64,000 bases of DNA, taken from assembly GCF_030816295.1 (NCBI RefSeq), contig NZ_JAUSXV010000001.1, positions 1,240,001 through 1,304,000 on the forward strand, read 5' to 3'. Positions 18,690-26,468 of this stretch are shown piece after piece. This DNA is from Microbacterium natoriense (lineage in GTDB: Bacteria > Actinomycetota > Actinomycetes > Actinomycetales > Microbacteriaceae). The notes under the pieces are model-generated. The model was not told where the DNA came from. It ran no database searches and was given only the letters and a program-made list of their open reading frames with translations. A program made the translations under genes and the position numbers. Every line of letters starts with the position of its first letter. Positions within the stretch are counted from its first letter, which is position 1.

Positions 18690-19055
18690 TCACTCGCTTT
18701 CTGTGATGGTGTCGATTGCGGACAGCTGTGCCGCGAGGTTGAACACTTCGATGAGGGGTGCTGCGGCCTGATCGGGGCGTCCGGTGAGATCGACGAAGAA
18801 GCGGCTCATCTCCGATTCCCACCGTGCGGCAGTCTCGGACGCAGCGAGGTACGCCTGTGCGGCGGCATCGTCGTCTGTCTCGTAGTAGCCGACCAGCATG
18901 CCGTCGTCGCCGAGGAACAGCGAGTAGTTGCGGCGACCGGACGCCGCGATCTCGGCGAGCATCTCGGGCCAGACGGGGCAGTGGCGTGCACGGTACTCGT
19001 CGAGTAGCTCGGGGCGCACCTGCAGTCGGAAGCACACGCGGGACGTGGTTGACAT
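18690..19055 (-). CDS. rhaM: L-rhamnose mutarotase
   Basis: A 121-residue ferredoxin-like protein with VCFRLQVRPELLDEYRARH, NYSLFL and ETDDD, the pattern of rhamnose mutarotases that interconvert alpha and beta L-rhamnose. It is slightly longer than the usual ~104 residues because of a C-terminal tail. The start MSTTSRV has GGAGGA upstream. It is the first gene of the rhamnose operon, directly behind the promoter at 19093-19121. Confidence 0.9.
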   Translation of the reverse strand: MSTTSRVCFRLQVRPELLDEYRARHCPVWPEMLAEIAASGRRNYSLFLGDDGMLVGYYETDDDAAAQAYLAASETAARWESEMSRFFVDLTGRPDQAAAPLIEVFNLAAQLSAIDTITESE

Positions 19056-19079
19056 CGGTGACGATCCTCCAAGGACGAT

Positions 19080-19093
19080 TTGAATCGTTTCAA
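19080..19093. promoter_or_regulatory. LacI-type operator in front of rhaM
   Basis: TTGAATCGTTTCAA is a near-perfect palindrome with a central CG and TGAA/TTCA arms, the usual LacI-family operator shape. It lies just downstream of the -10 box, where a bound repressor would block initiation. The LacI-family protein at 28809-29816 is the nearest candidate on the same side of the island, but the pairing is unproven. Confidence 0.65.
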
Positions 19094-19121
19094 GAATACG
19101 GATGACGAGTGCCGTGCGCAA
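19093..19121 (-). promoter_or_regulatory. promoter of the rhamnose operon
   Basis: On the minus strand TTGCGC (19116-19121) and TATTCT (19093-19098) are 17 bases apart, a good sigma-70-type spacing. The -10 box abuts the LacI-type operator and rhaM begins about 40 bases further on. Confidence 0.6.
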
Positions 19122-19139
19122 CCTGGGCCTCCCGAGAAG

Positions 19140-19202
19140 AGGTCAACCGCGCGAGAACAGGATGTTTCTCGCGCGTGCGTCCTGTTCTCGCGCGGTTGAC
19201 CT
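19140..19202. repeat. perfect 23-bp inverted repeat
   Basis: Arms 19140-19162 and 19180-19202 are exact reverse complements with a 17-base loop. The repeat reaches the stop codon of the lactonase-like gene (TAG region at 19201) and lies upstream of the rhamnose promoter. It could terminate the long apiose transcript before the rhamnose promoter, although there is no U-tract. It may also be a mobile palindromic unit. Confidence 0.75.
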
Positions 19203-20877
19203 ATCGGCGGGTGATGCGGCTCCAGGTGCCAGGGGCGAGGGCGACGGATGCCGCATCCACCGAGAACGCGCGCTCGATGCGGTCCAGGTTCGCGACGAGC
19301 ACCGTGTCCGCATCATCGCGCCGCGAGCCGATGGCCCAGATGAGTCCGTCCGGGCTCGGACCGGTGAGCAGCTCTCCGCCGGCCAGGGCCTCGAGCGCGG
19401 CGATGGCCTCTGCGGCGGGCGTGCCCTCGAGGCCGCGCGGACCGGTCGTCTCGAACCAAGACAATGTGGCGACCCCCGGCACGGCCGATGCGGCAGCGCT
19501 CGCGACGACCCAGGCGGCGAGTTCCGCCGATGTCTGCCTCTCGTCCACCGCGCCGGTGAACTGTGCACCGTATCCCTTCGACAGGTCCGCCCTGTCAGGG
19601 CCGGGCTCGGGCGTCGTCGCGACGTTGTTGAATCGCGGTCGCAGCGAGACCGGTCCGATGTGCACCGGCCGCCCGTCGGCGATCCGCACGCTCTGCTCTG
19701 CGATCAGACGCTGCACGGCGACCGCCTCGACGAGCTGCTCGGTGTCGAGCGCATGGAACAGCGGAGTCGTGTTCACGACGATGCCGTCGACCTCACGAGG
19801 GATCCGCGCCTGCTCTCGATTTAGCTCGGTGAAGTGCGAGCGGGAGCCGGCGAGCAGCGGTGCGTGCACGCGGGCGGTGGCGAGTGCGGCGCGCGTCGCG
19901 CCGAGGAGGCCTGCCGTCGTGATGTGCTCGTCGCTGTCGAAGGGCGTGATGCGGAGCACCTCGACCTCGGACAGCGCGGCTGCGGCTGCGGAGAGCTCCT
20001 GGGCGGTTCCGCGCGTGACCAGCCGAACGTCGAGTGGTCGCCCGTCGGTGGCGGCGCGTGCGAGTGCGGCAGGCCAGGTCGGCGTCGTGAGGTCGAGCTC
20101 GACCACGCGGAACGCCCCGAGATCCGCCGCTGCCACGGGGTCGGGCGCTGTCGACGCCTCGACGCCGATCGCGGGGAACGCGCCGGCGGGGCGCAGCTCG
20201 ATCACGTCGGCGCCGATTGCGCGCGTACCCCTCTGCGCGCAGCTCGCGCGGATCGTGATCGACTGCCGCACGGCTTCACCGGCATCCACCCGATAGGGGT
20301 ACGCAAGAGCGAGCGGGCGACTGTAGGTCTTGAACGAGGCGTCCGTCCAGTTGCGCTGGTCCTCCATCTCGAAGACATCGCCGTGGAAGGCCAGCACGAC
20401 GTCGTTGAGGCGCAGTTCGCGGATGTCTCGGATCGGCTGGTGCGGGCTGATCGCTTCGGGGAAGACGACGTCCTCGGCTGCACCGTCGGTGTGCACGACC
20501 ACGGCGGGGCGTCCGGAGTCGGACGCTGGATGCAGTGCGACGAGACCGACGCGGCAGGCGTCGAAGCCGATCTGGTTCACGCCCGCCCAGGCGATCATGA
20601 GCTCGCCGCCGTGCACCGTCGCGCGCAGTGTCGAGTCGAGGAGCGTGCCGAGCCCCTCGTGCCGCAGCGACACCGTGAGCGCGTCGGGTTCGGCGGTGAC
20701 CGCTGTCACCAGCACCGGAACCGTCTGCCAGCCACGAACGCGAACTGCGGCACGCACTCCGCGCAGGACGATCGCGTCGTGATGGCGGATCTCGGCCAGC
20801 TCGTCGCCGCGGAGTTCGAGGCTCCACTCGCCTGCCGACCACGCGATCGCGTCGGTCCGCCACCACGATGCGTTCAC
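19201..20877 (-). CDS. probable D-apionolactonase (ApnL-like)
   Basis: This 558-residue protein has no classical domain that I can name. Distinct blocks are NWTDASFKTY near residue 175, SFKTYSRPLA just after it, LRITPFDSDEHITT near 310 and LFHALDTEQLVEA near 385. They suggest a beta-sandwich followed by a barrel, as in the uncharacterised-looking ApnL family that hydrolyses D-apionolactone to D-apionate. The strongest argument is context: it ends an eight-gene overlapped operon with ApnO-, OiaC-, and erythrulose-pathway homologues. The start is GTG, overlapping the SDR stop (GTGA). Family membership is from memory of motif and context and needs a profile search. Confidence 0.55.
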   Translation of the reverse strand: MNASWWRTDAIAWSAGEWSLELRGDELAEIRHHDAIVLRGVRAAVRVRGWQTVPVLVTAVTAEPDALTVSLRHEGLGTLLDSTLRATVHGGELMIAWAGVNQIGFDACRVGLVALHPASDSGRPAVVVHTDGAAEDVVFPEAISPHQPIRDIRELRLNDVVLAFHGDVFEMEDQRNWTDASFKTYSRPLALAYPYRVDAGEAVRQSITIRASCAQRGTRAIGADVIELRPAGAFPAIGVEASTAPDPVAAADLGAFRVVELDLTTPTWPAALARAATDGRPLDVRLVTRGTAQELSAAAAALSEVEVLRITPFDSDEHITTAGLLGATRAALATARVHAPLLAGSRSHFTELNREQARIPREVDGIVVNTTPLFHALDTEQLVEAVAVQRLIAEQSVRIADGRPVHIGPVSLRPRFNNVATTPEPGPDRADLSKGYGAQFTGAVDERQTSAELAAWVVASAAASAVPGVATLSWFETTGPRGLEGTPAAEAIAALEALAGGELLTGPSPDGLIWAIGSRRDDADTVLVANLDRIERAFSVDAASVALAPGTWSRITRR

Positions 20878-21629
20878 AGCGACGTCATGCCTCCGTCGAC
20901 CTGGAAGGTCGCGCCCGTCGCGAAGGAGCCGTCGTCGCTCGCGAGGTAGACCATGATGCCCGCGACGTCGGCCGGGGTGCCTGCGCGGCCGATCGGGATG
21001 CGGCTGATGATCGCCGCGCGGGACTCGGGGTCTTCGCTGATCGCGGCGACGAGCGGCGTCTCGGTGTAGGCCGGCTGCACGGTATTCACCCGTATGCCGC
21101 GATCGGCATAGGCGGCGGCGACGGCCCGGCCGAGACCGTGCATCCCCGCCTTCGACGAGCTGTAGGCCGTGAAGTCCTTGCCTTCTCCGTTGACCGCCGT
21201 GGGGCTGCCGGTCAGGATGATCGACCCTCCGCCGAGCTTCAGCATCGTCCGCACCGCGTACTTCACGGTCAGGAAGGTGCCGGTCAGGTTGATGTCGATC
21301 GTGCGCTTCCACACGTCCAGGTCGAGGTCGGCGATCGGCGCATCCTGGCCGAACAGCTGCACGCCGGCGTTGGCGACGACGACGTCTGGTGCCCAGCCGG
21401 CCTCTTCGACCTCGGCGAAGGCCGCGGCGACCGCGGTCTCGTCGGAGATGTCCATCGTGACGGCGCGTGCGCTCGCGCCGATCGCGGCTGCAGCCTCGGC
21501 CGCACCTTCACTGTTGCGGTCGGCGAGGATGACGCGGGCGCCCTCGTTCGCGAAACGCTGTGCGACCGCCAGGCCGATGCCCAGGGCGCCGCCCGTGACG
21601 AGGGCGGTCTTTCCGTGAAGTCGTGTCAT
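20874..21629 (-). CDS. short-chain dehydrogenase/reductase, candidate D-apiose dehydrogenase
   Basis: A 251-residue classical SDR with TGGALGIG (cofactor loop), NAGV, the catalytic YSSSK and DGGMTSL at the end. The Asp after strand beta-2 (LADRN) favours NAD. It sits between ApnO- and ApnL-like genes. The first step of D-apiose oxidation needs a dehydrogenase making the lactone, and the characterised ApsD belongs to the unrelated Gfo/Idh/MocA family, which is absent from this operon. The SDR is therefore the natural candidate for that step. This is inference; oxidation of another sugar is equally possible from sequence alone. Confidence 0.8.
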   Translation of the reverse strand: MTRLHGKTALVTGGALGIGLAVAQRFANEGARVILADRNSEGAAEAAAAIGASARAVTMDISDETAVAAAFAEVEEAGWAPDVVVANAGVQLFGQDAPIADLDLDVWKRTIDINLTGTFLTVKYAVRTMLKLGGGSIILTGSPTAVNGEGKDFTAYSSSKAGMHGLGRAVAAAYADRGIRVNTVQPAYTETPLVAAISEDPESRAAIISRIPIGRAGTPADVAGIMVYLASDDGSFATGATFQVDGGMTSL

Positions 21630-21632
21630 CTC

Positions 21633-22526
21633 TCAGCGCTCGATGTGGTCCAGGTGCAGCATCCGGGCGAGGTTCTTGTCGAGCTCGTCATCCTGGAAGA
21701 TCTTCTTCCAGTCCTCCTTGATGATGCTCTCACGTCCGTAGTCCATCGCGATCAGGCAGGCGTCCGAGAACGGGTTGTCTCCGCGGAGCCCGTTCGCGAG
21801 CGCGACCTGGGTGTGCCCGTAGAGGATGCTGCGGGCCGCCGCCTCGGGGACGCCCATGGTGTTCACGGTCTCGTGCAACGCCTCGTTGAGCAGCGCGCCG
21901 ATCATGCAGGCGACCGTCTCGACCAGCGTCGGCTCGAGCTGGGCGAGTTGCTTGATCGTGACCCAGTGCACGTCGATCACGGGAGCATAGATCGCGCGCA
22001 CGGTCGCCTCGACGATGGCCTTCTTCGCCTGGTCGTCGGACTCGATCGCCGCGATCGCGTCCTGCGGCGCGGCGATCCCGCCGAAGGTGTCGGCCCACTG
22101 CTCCGGCGTCTCGCGCTGCAGGAAGATCGAAGGGTGGCACGGGTGCGCCACGGCCTGGATGACGTCGTCCCGTGTGGTGAGCAGGCCCGCATAGGCCGCC
22201 GCGGGGTCGAGGGTCAGGACGATCGCGCCGGAACGCAGCTGCGGCACGAGTTCGGCCGTCACGGGACCCAGTGCCAGGTCGGGCACAGCGAGCACGACGA
22301 TGTCGGCGTCGGCGACCGCGGTCGCGGCATCCGTGAGCTCGCGACCGGCGTCGATCGTGCGCTGCCGACCCGCGGGTGAGTTCTCGACGTACCAGACCGT
22401 GTGCGCGGTCTTCACGAGGTTGTCGGACACGCGCATGCCCATCTTGCCGCCCGCGCCGATGACGGCGATCTTGTACGTTGCCGCGCCTGTCGAAGGGGTT
22501 GCCGAGCTTGTCGAAGTATCGCTCAT
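21633..22526 (-). CDS. probable D-apionate oxidoisomerase (ApnO-like)
   Basis: A 297-residue protein with an N-terminal Rossmann motif IAVIGAGGKMG (~residues 20-30) and a helical C-terminal domain of the 6-phosphogluconate dehydrogenase-like type (phosphogluconate dehydrogenase C-terminal family). It has the characteristic HPCHPSIF block. ApnO enzymes oxidise and rearrange D-apionate to 3-oxo-isoapionate. The first ~18 residues (SDTSTSSATPSTGAA) are low-complexity and are encoded by two copies of the dispersed GTCGAAG repeat, which looks like an added N-terminus. It is overlapped with the OiaC-like gene by ATGA. Confidence 0.68.
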   Translation of the reverse strand: MSDTSTSSATPSTGAATYKIAVIGAGGKMGMRVSDNLVKTAHTVWYVENSPAGRQRTIDAGRELTDAATAVADADIVVLAVPDLALGPVTAELVPQLRSGAIVLTLDPAAAYAGLLTTRDDVIQAVAHPCHPSIFLQRETPEQWADTFGGIAAPQDAIAAIESDDQAKKAIVEATVRAIYAPVIDVHWVTIKQLAQLEPTLVETVACMIGALLNEALHETVNTMGVPEAAARSILYGHTQVALANGLRGDNPFSDACLIAMDYGRESIIKEDWKKIFQDDELDKNLARMLHLDHIER

Positions 22527-23317
22527 GATGTGCTCCTCAGATGTTCGAGAGTGATGCGGGTCCATTCCCGCTCGGTTCGGATGGTGGTCTCGGCGTCGCC
22601 CTGCCAGGGCAGCCAGTGCTCGACGATCTCGTTGATCTCGCGTTCACGAGGTCTGATCGTGGTGAGTAGATGGGGGTAGTCGTGAAGCCCGGTTCCCATG
22701 GCGGCGCCGGAGTACGTGAACCCCACCCAGCCGTCCTGCCGGGCGAAGGCGAAGTCCTTGACGTGCACGTTCTTGACGAAGGGTGCGGCGAGCTCGACGC
22801 ACGTGCGCGGCTGCTCGAGGCGGGCGACGACGTTCGCCGGGTCGAGGCAGATGCCCAGCCGTTCGCTGCCGACTCTTTCCACGAGACCGACGAGATCGGC
22901 GGTGCCGACCTGCTCGTACGTCTCCAGCGCGAGGTCGATCCCTGCGGACTCGAAGGAGCGGATGCTGCCGCGCAGCCAGTCCTCGGCCTCGTCGAGCGTC
23001 GGTCGCGACTCGGGGCCGTAGAGCATGCTGCGCACCAGACGGGCGTCGAAGACCTCTGCGAGCTCCAGGAGGTGCCGCAGATGCTCCGGCGCCACCCCTT
23101 TGGTGCCGAGTTCGATCGTGAGCCCGAGCGCGCTCGCGGCGGAGGCCGCGTTGCGCAGCTCTGCCGCGCTCATCCACTCGAGGGGGCCGTAGTCGCAGAT
23201 CTGGAACAGGTCGACGCCCTGCGCTCGAGTGTCTTCGAAGGCGCCGATCAGGGTCAGCGGTTCCGGCACCCGGTCGGAGTGCTGCCAGAAGTACGAGTAC
23301 GTGCTGAGGCCGATCAT
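22523..23317 (-). CDS. sugar isomerase/epimerase-fold enzyme, probable 3-oxo-isoapionate decarboxylase (OiaC-like)
   Basis: A 264-residue TIM barrel of the xylose-isomerase-like/AP-endonuclease 2 fold. It has metal-ligand context in LALETYEQ (~residue 150), CLDPANVV (~180) and NVHVKDFAF (~205), and ends with GFTYSGAAMGTGLHDY. In characterised D-apiose pathways OiaC, of this fold, decarboxylates 3-oxo-isoapionate to L-erythrulose. The downstream gene (ApnO-like) and the upstream genes (erythrulose kinase and isomerases) make that role the best fit. A plain sugar phosphate isomerase is the alternative. Confidence 0.62.
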   Translation of the reverse strand: MIGLSTYSYFWQHSDRVPEPLTLIGAFEDTRAQGVDLFQICDYGPLEWMSAAELRNAASAASALGLTIELGTKGVAPEHLRHLLELAEVFDARLVRSMLYGPESRPTLDEAEDWLRGSIRSFESAGIDLALETYEQVGTADLVGLVERVGSERLGICLDPANVVARLEQPRTCVELAAPFVKNVHVKDFAFARQDGWVGFTYSGAAMGTGLHDYPHLLTTIRPREREINEIVEHWLPWQGDAETTIRTEREWTRITLEHLRSTS

Positions 23318-24219
23318 GCGTCGGCTCCGTCGGGGGCGTCGACAGGCTCCGCGAGCCCGCGGGGTTCCTGAGCAACTCTGCTGGCTCCCTGAGCAACTCT
23401 GCTGGCTCCCTGAGCAACTCTGCTGGGTCCCTGAGCAACTCTGCTGGGTCCCTGAGCCTGTCGAAGGGCGGCCAGTTCTGCTGCTTCGTCGACCACACGC
23501 AGGAGGGCGTCCGGCTCGTGGGCGAAGCGCCCGAGGAACACGCCGTCGACGGCGTCGCCGAGCGAAGTCAGCAGCCCGGGACCTGCGGCCCCGCCGTAGA
23601 TCACGGCGGAACCGGTGCGGTCGGCATCCGTGTTCACCGTCTGACGGAGTGCCGCGGCGACCACTCGGATGTGTTCGTGCCCTGCGGGCTTGGGGGCGCC
23701 GATCGCCCACACGGGCTCGTAGGCGACGATCACGGCGCCGGCATCCGCCCCCTCGAGCGCGGAGCGCAGCTGAGCGACGGCCACGACCGCGGCATCGGCG
23801 GGGCTCAGCCGCTCGGTCTCTCCGATGCAGAGCAGCGGAGTGATACCCGCGCGCAGGGCGGCGCGGGTCTTCGCCGCGGTGACCTCGTCGGTCTCGCCGT
23901 ACAGGCGGCGGCGTTCGGCGTGACCGATCTCGGCGATCGTCGCGCCCACCTCGGCCAGCTCGGCGGCGGACACCTCGCCCGTGAAAGGGCCGGAGTCCTC
24001 GGCCGAGACGTCCTGACCGCCGATGCGCACGGCGGTCCCGGCGAACGCGCTGACGGCGGGGAGCACCTGCAGGTACGTGGGCGTGACGAAGAGTTCGACG
24101 GCGCCGCCGCGGACGGCGGCGTGATCGCGCACCCTGGCGGCGACCGCGTCGAACCAGGAGCGCGCCCGCTCGTGCCCGAAGTACATCTTCAGGCTCACGC
24201 CGACGGTGACCTGCGACAT
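23314..24219 (-). CDS. triose-phosphate-isomerase-like enzyme, probable L-erythrulose-1-phosphate isomerase
   Basis: A TPI-fold protein of 301 residues, about 50 longer than ordinary TPI. It retains the catalytic set: VSLKMYF (Lys), IGHAERRRL (His) and YEPVWAIGAPKP (Glu). The VSLKMY start instead of GNWKMN is typical of EryH/LerI-like isomerases, not of glycolytic TPI. It should convert L-erythrulose 1-phosphate to D-erythrulose 4-phosphate. The C-terminal tail is a repeat of RVAQG(P/A)S encoded by a 21-bp tandem array (23367-23450), absent from normal relatives. Its ATG overlaps the RpiB-like stop (TGATG). Confidence 0.78.
   Translation of the reverse strand: MSQVTVGVSLKMYFGHERARSWFDAVAARVRDHAAVRGGAVELFVTPTYLQVLPAVSAFAGTAVRIGGQDVSAEDSGPFTGEVSAAELAEVGATIAEIGHAERRRLYGETDEVTAAKTRAALRAGITPLLCIGETERLSPADAAVVAVAQLRSALEGADAGAVIVAYEPVWAIGAPKPAGHEHIRVVAAALRQTVNTDADRTGSAVIYGGAAGPGLLTSLGDAVDGVFLGRFAHEPDALLRVVDEAAELAALRQAQGPSRVAQGPSRVAQGASRVAQGASRVAQEPRGLAEPVDAPDGADA
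23367..23450. repeat. four 21-bp tandem repeats inside the TPI-like gene
   Basis: Four contiguous 21-base units (CCTGAGCAACTCTGCTGGCT and one more base, with C/G variation at one position) start at 23367, 23388, 23409 and 23430. On the coding strand each unit adds seven residues (SRVAQGP or SRVAQGA), keeping the frame. The array ends directly in a dispersed CCTGAGCCTGTCGAAGGG element (23451-23468), which may have seeded it. Confidence 0.9.
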
Positions 24220-24689
24220 CAGCAGGATCCGGTGCTCTCGTAGGCGTCGATCACGGCCACCTTGTCGGCGCTCGCGCTCGAGGTGTCGAAGCGGTAGGTG
24301 AGCCACTCGCGCACGAGCCGGCGGGCGAGCTCGATGCCGACGACCCGCTGACCCATCGTGAGGATCTGCGCGTTGTTCGAGAGCACTCCGCGCTCGACCG
24401 AGAACGAGTCGTGAGCGGTGACCGCGCGGACGCCCGGCACCTTGTTCGCGGCGATCGCGACGCCGAGGCCCGTGCCGCAGATGAGCAGAGCGCGGTCGGC
24501 CTCGCCGGCTGCGACGAGTTCGGCGGCGGCGATCGCCACACGGGGATAGGCGGTGTGGCCGTCGGCATCAACGCCCACATCGATGACGGATGCGACGCCG
24601 TCGCTGCTCTCGAGGTCCTTCTTGAGGATCTCCTTGTAGTCGAATCCGGCGTCATCGCAGCCGATCACGAGGCGGAGCTGGTCGGTCAT
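24219..24689 (-). CDS. RpiB-family isomerase, probable D-erythrulose-4-phosphate isomerase
   Basis: A 156-residue RpiB/LacAB-family protein with [11 protein letters not shown] at the start, [13 protein letters not shown] (oxyanion/active-site loop, Cys about residue 73) and RVVGIELA. The [10 protein letters not shown] and [10 protein letters not shown] variants resemble the EryI/DerI subgroup that makes D-erythrose 4-phosphate, rather than ribose-5-phosphate isomerase. The product would enter the pentose phosphate pathway. The neighbours (TPI-like and kinase genes) support this reading. Confidence 0.78.
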   Translation of the reverse strand: MTDQLRLVIGCDDAGFDYKEILKKDLESSDGVASVIDVGVDADGHTAYPRVAIAAAELVAAGEADRALLICGTGLGVAIAANKVPGVRAVTAHDSFSVERGVLSNNAQILTMGQRVVGIELARRLVREWLTYRFDTSSASADKVAVIDAYESTGSC

Positions 24690-24698
24690 GGGGGTGTC

Positions 24699-26468
24699 CT
24701 ATCGATTGTCGGGGGTCGCAGAGCCCGCGCCCTGGGTCGCTGAGCTTGTCGAAGCGTCGGCGAGCAGGTCGCCGAGAGCAGTGGTGATCAGCGCGAAGGA
24801 GAACGCGCCGGGGTCGGGGGTGCCGATCGCGTGCTCGCCGTGCGTGCGTGCACGACCCATCCGCGGGAGAAGGTCGGCGCTGGCCTGAGCCGCACGGGTG
24901 GCGGCGGCCGCGGCGCTCGTCCATGCGTCGACGAGGCGTGAGCCGTCATCGAGAGCCGCGGTCAGCGTCGTGGTGAACGGCACGAGGGCGTCGACCATGG
25001 TCTTGTCGCCGACCTCGGCCTTGCCGTAGGTCTGCACGCCCCGCACTCCGTCGGCGACACCAGCGGCGAGGGCCGCGGCATCCGGGCTCCCCAAGTCTCC
25101 CAGATGCGAGGCGACGGCGTTGAGGATGACGCCCCAGAGCGCTCCCGAGGTGCCGCCGGCCCTGTCGGCCCAGGCGTCTGCCGCACGCTGCAGGGCGGTC
25201 TGCGCGCCGGCACCCGCCTCGACTGCAGCCGTGCCGGCGGCGAGAGCCGCGTGCGAGCCGCGCTGCATGCCGATGCCGTGGTCGCCGTCACCGGCGATCG
25301 AGTCGATGCGGCCGAGTTCGTCGACGTTGTCGTCGATCGTCCGCACGATGACCTCAAGGGCCGCGCGCACGTGTTGCGCGATCGACTGCGACTCCTCGTC
25401 GCCGGGGACGATCAGGTCCTCGGCCGCGGTGATCTCGACGGCCACCGCCTGGGCGGCCGCGACGACCGATCCGCGGCGGTAGGCCGGCGCGTCGACAGGA
25501 GTGTCCCAGAGACGCTCGAGCTCTTCGTCGAGCCAGAACAGGGTCAGCGAGGTGCCGGCCATGTCGAAGCTCGTGCAGTACTCGCCCACGTGCGGGTCGA
25601 CGATCACGGCCCCCGCCTCCGTCAGCAGTTCGGCGATGCGCCGGTAGACGACGAACATCTCCTCGTACTTCAGTGAGCCGAGACCGTTGAGGATGGGAAC
25701 GACGCGGGCACCCGCGACAGCGACGCCGTCTGGTACTTCGGCCAGGAGCCTGTCGACCAGGAGCGCTGCGAGCTCGTCGGCCGTGGGGATGCCGGTCTCG
25801 TCTACGCCAGGCTCGCCGTGGATGCCGAGGCCGATCGCCATGCGGCCCTCCGGCACAGTGAACAGCGGGGCAGGGGCGCCGGGCAGCGTGCAGCCCGTGA
25901 AGGCGACGCCGAATGAGCGGGTCCGCTCGTTCGCGAGCGCTGCGACCCTGGTCACCTCGTCGAGGTCGTAGCCGGCCTCGGCCGCGGCGGCGGCTGCGCG
26001 GAACACGGTCAGATCGCCCGCGATCCCGCGGCGCTTATGCTTCTCGGCGGACGCGGCGCTGAAGATGTCATCGGTCACGGTGACGGTCTGCGCGGGGATG
26101 CCCTCTGCGCGCAGCCTCTCCTGAGCCGCGTCGAAGTTCAGCACGTCGCCGGCGTAGTTGCCGTAGCTGAAGAACACGCCGGCCCCGCGGTCGGCGGCCT
26201 TCGCGACCGCATACACCTGCTGCGTCGAGGGCGAGGCGAAGAGGTTGCCCATCGCGGCGCCGTGGGCGAGGCCCTGCCCGACCAGGCCGCCGAAGGCCGG
26301 GTAGTGACCGGATCCGCCGCCGACGACCACGACCACCTGCCCCTCGGGCACGACCGTGCTTCGGACGACGCCGCCGGGCACGCGCCGCACGGAGCGAGCG
26401 TTCGCGGCGACGAAGCCCTCGATCATCTCGTCGGCGAAGTCGGCGGGATCGTTCCACAGGCGGGTCAC
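24699..26468 (-). CDS. dihydroxyacetone-kinase family kinase, probable L-erythrulose kinase
   Basis: A 589-residue ATP-dependent Dak kinase. The DhaK domain (1-~335) carries GGGSGHYPAFGGLV and the substrate-binding His in GIHGEPG. The DhaL domain (~385-565) carries DGDHGIGMQRG and GGTSGALWG. In actinobacteria such two-domain kinases beside TPI-like and RpiB-like genes are L-erythrulose kinases (LerK). The start is GTG at 26468, overlapping the MFS stop (GTGA). The last ~20 residues (STSSATQGAGSATPDNR) are encoded by a dispersed GAGCTTGTCGAAG repeat and look appended. Confidence 0.82.
   Translation of the reverse strand: MTRLWNDPADFADEMIEGFVAANARSVRRVPGGVVRSTVVPEGQVVVVVGGGSGHYPAFGGLVGQGLAHGAAMGNLFASPSTQQVYAVAKAADRGAGVFFSYGNYAGDVLNFDAAQERLRAEGIPAQTVTVTDDIFSAASAEKHKRRGIAGDLTVFRAAAAAAEAGYDLDEVTRVAALANERTRSFGVAFTGCTLPGAPAPLFTVPEGRMAIGLGIHGEPGVDETGIPTADELAALLVDRLLAEVPDGVAVAGARVVPILNGLGSLKYEEMFVVYRRIAELLTEAGAVIVDPHVGEYCTSFDMAGTSLTLFWLDEELERLWDTPVDAPAYRRGSVVAAAQAVAVEITAAEDLIVPGDEESQSIAQHVRAALEVIVRTIDDNVDELGRIDSIAGDGDHGIGMQRGSHAALAAGTAAVEAGAGAQTALQRAADAWADRAGGTSGALWGVILNAVASHLGDLGSPDAAALAAGVADGVRGVQTYGKAEVGDKTMVDALVPFTTTLTAALDDGSRLVDAWTSAAAAATRAAQASADLLPRMGRARTHGEHAIGTPDPGAFSFALITTALGDLLADASTSSATQGAGSATPDNR

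Noticed and set aside
23367..23450. The four tandem 21-bp units as a CRISPR array
   Set aside because: Units are contiguous without spacers and lie in frame inside an isomerase gene; there are no cas genes.
23314..24219. Glycolytic triose-phosphate isomerase
   Set aside because: The N-terminal motif is VSLKMY, not the usual GNWKMN, and the gene is not with gap-pgk. A substrate-shifted relative is more likely.
24219..24689. Ribose-5-phosphate isomerase B of central metabolism
   Set aside because: The family is right, but the active-site variants and the location between erythrulose-type kinase and TPI-like genes favour a dedicated tetrulose-phosphate isomerase.
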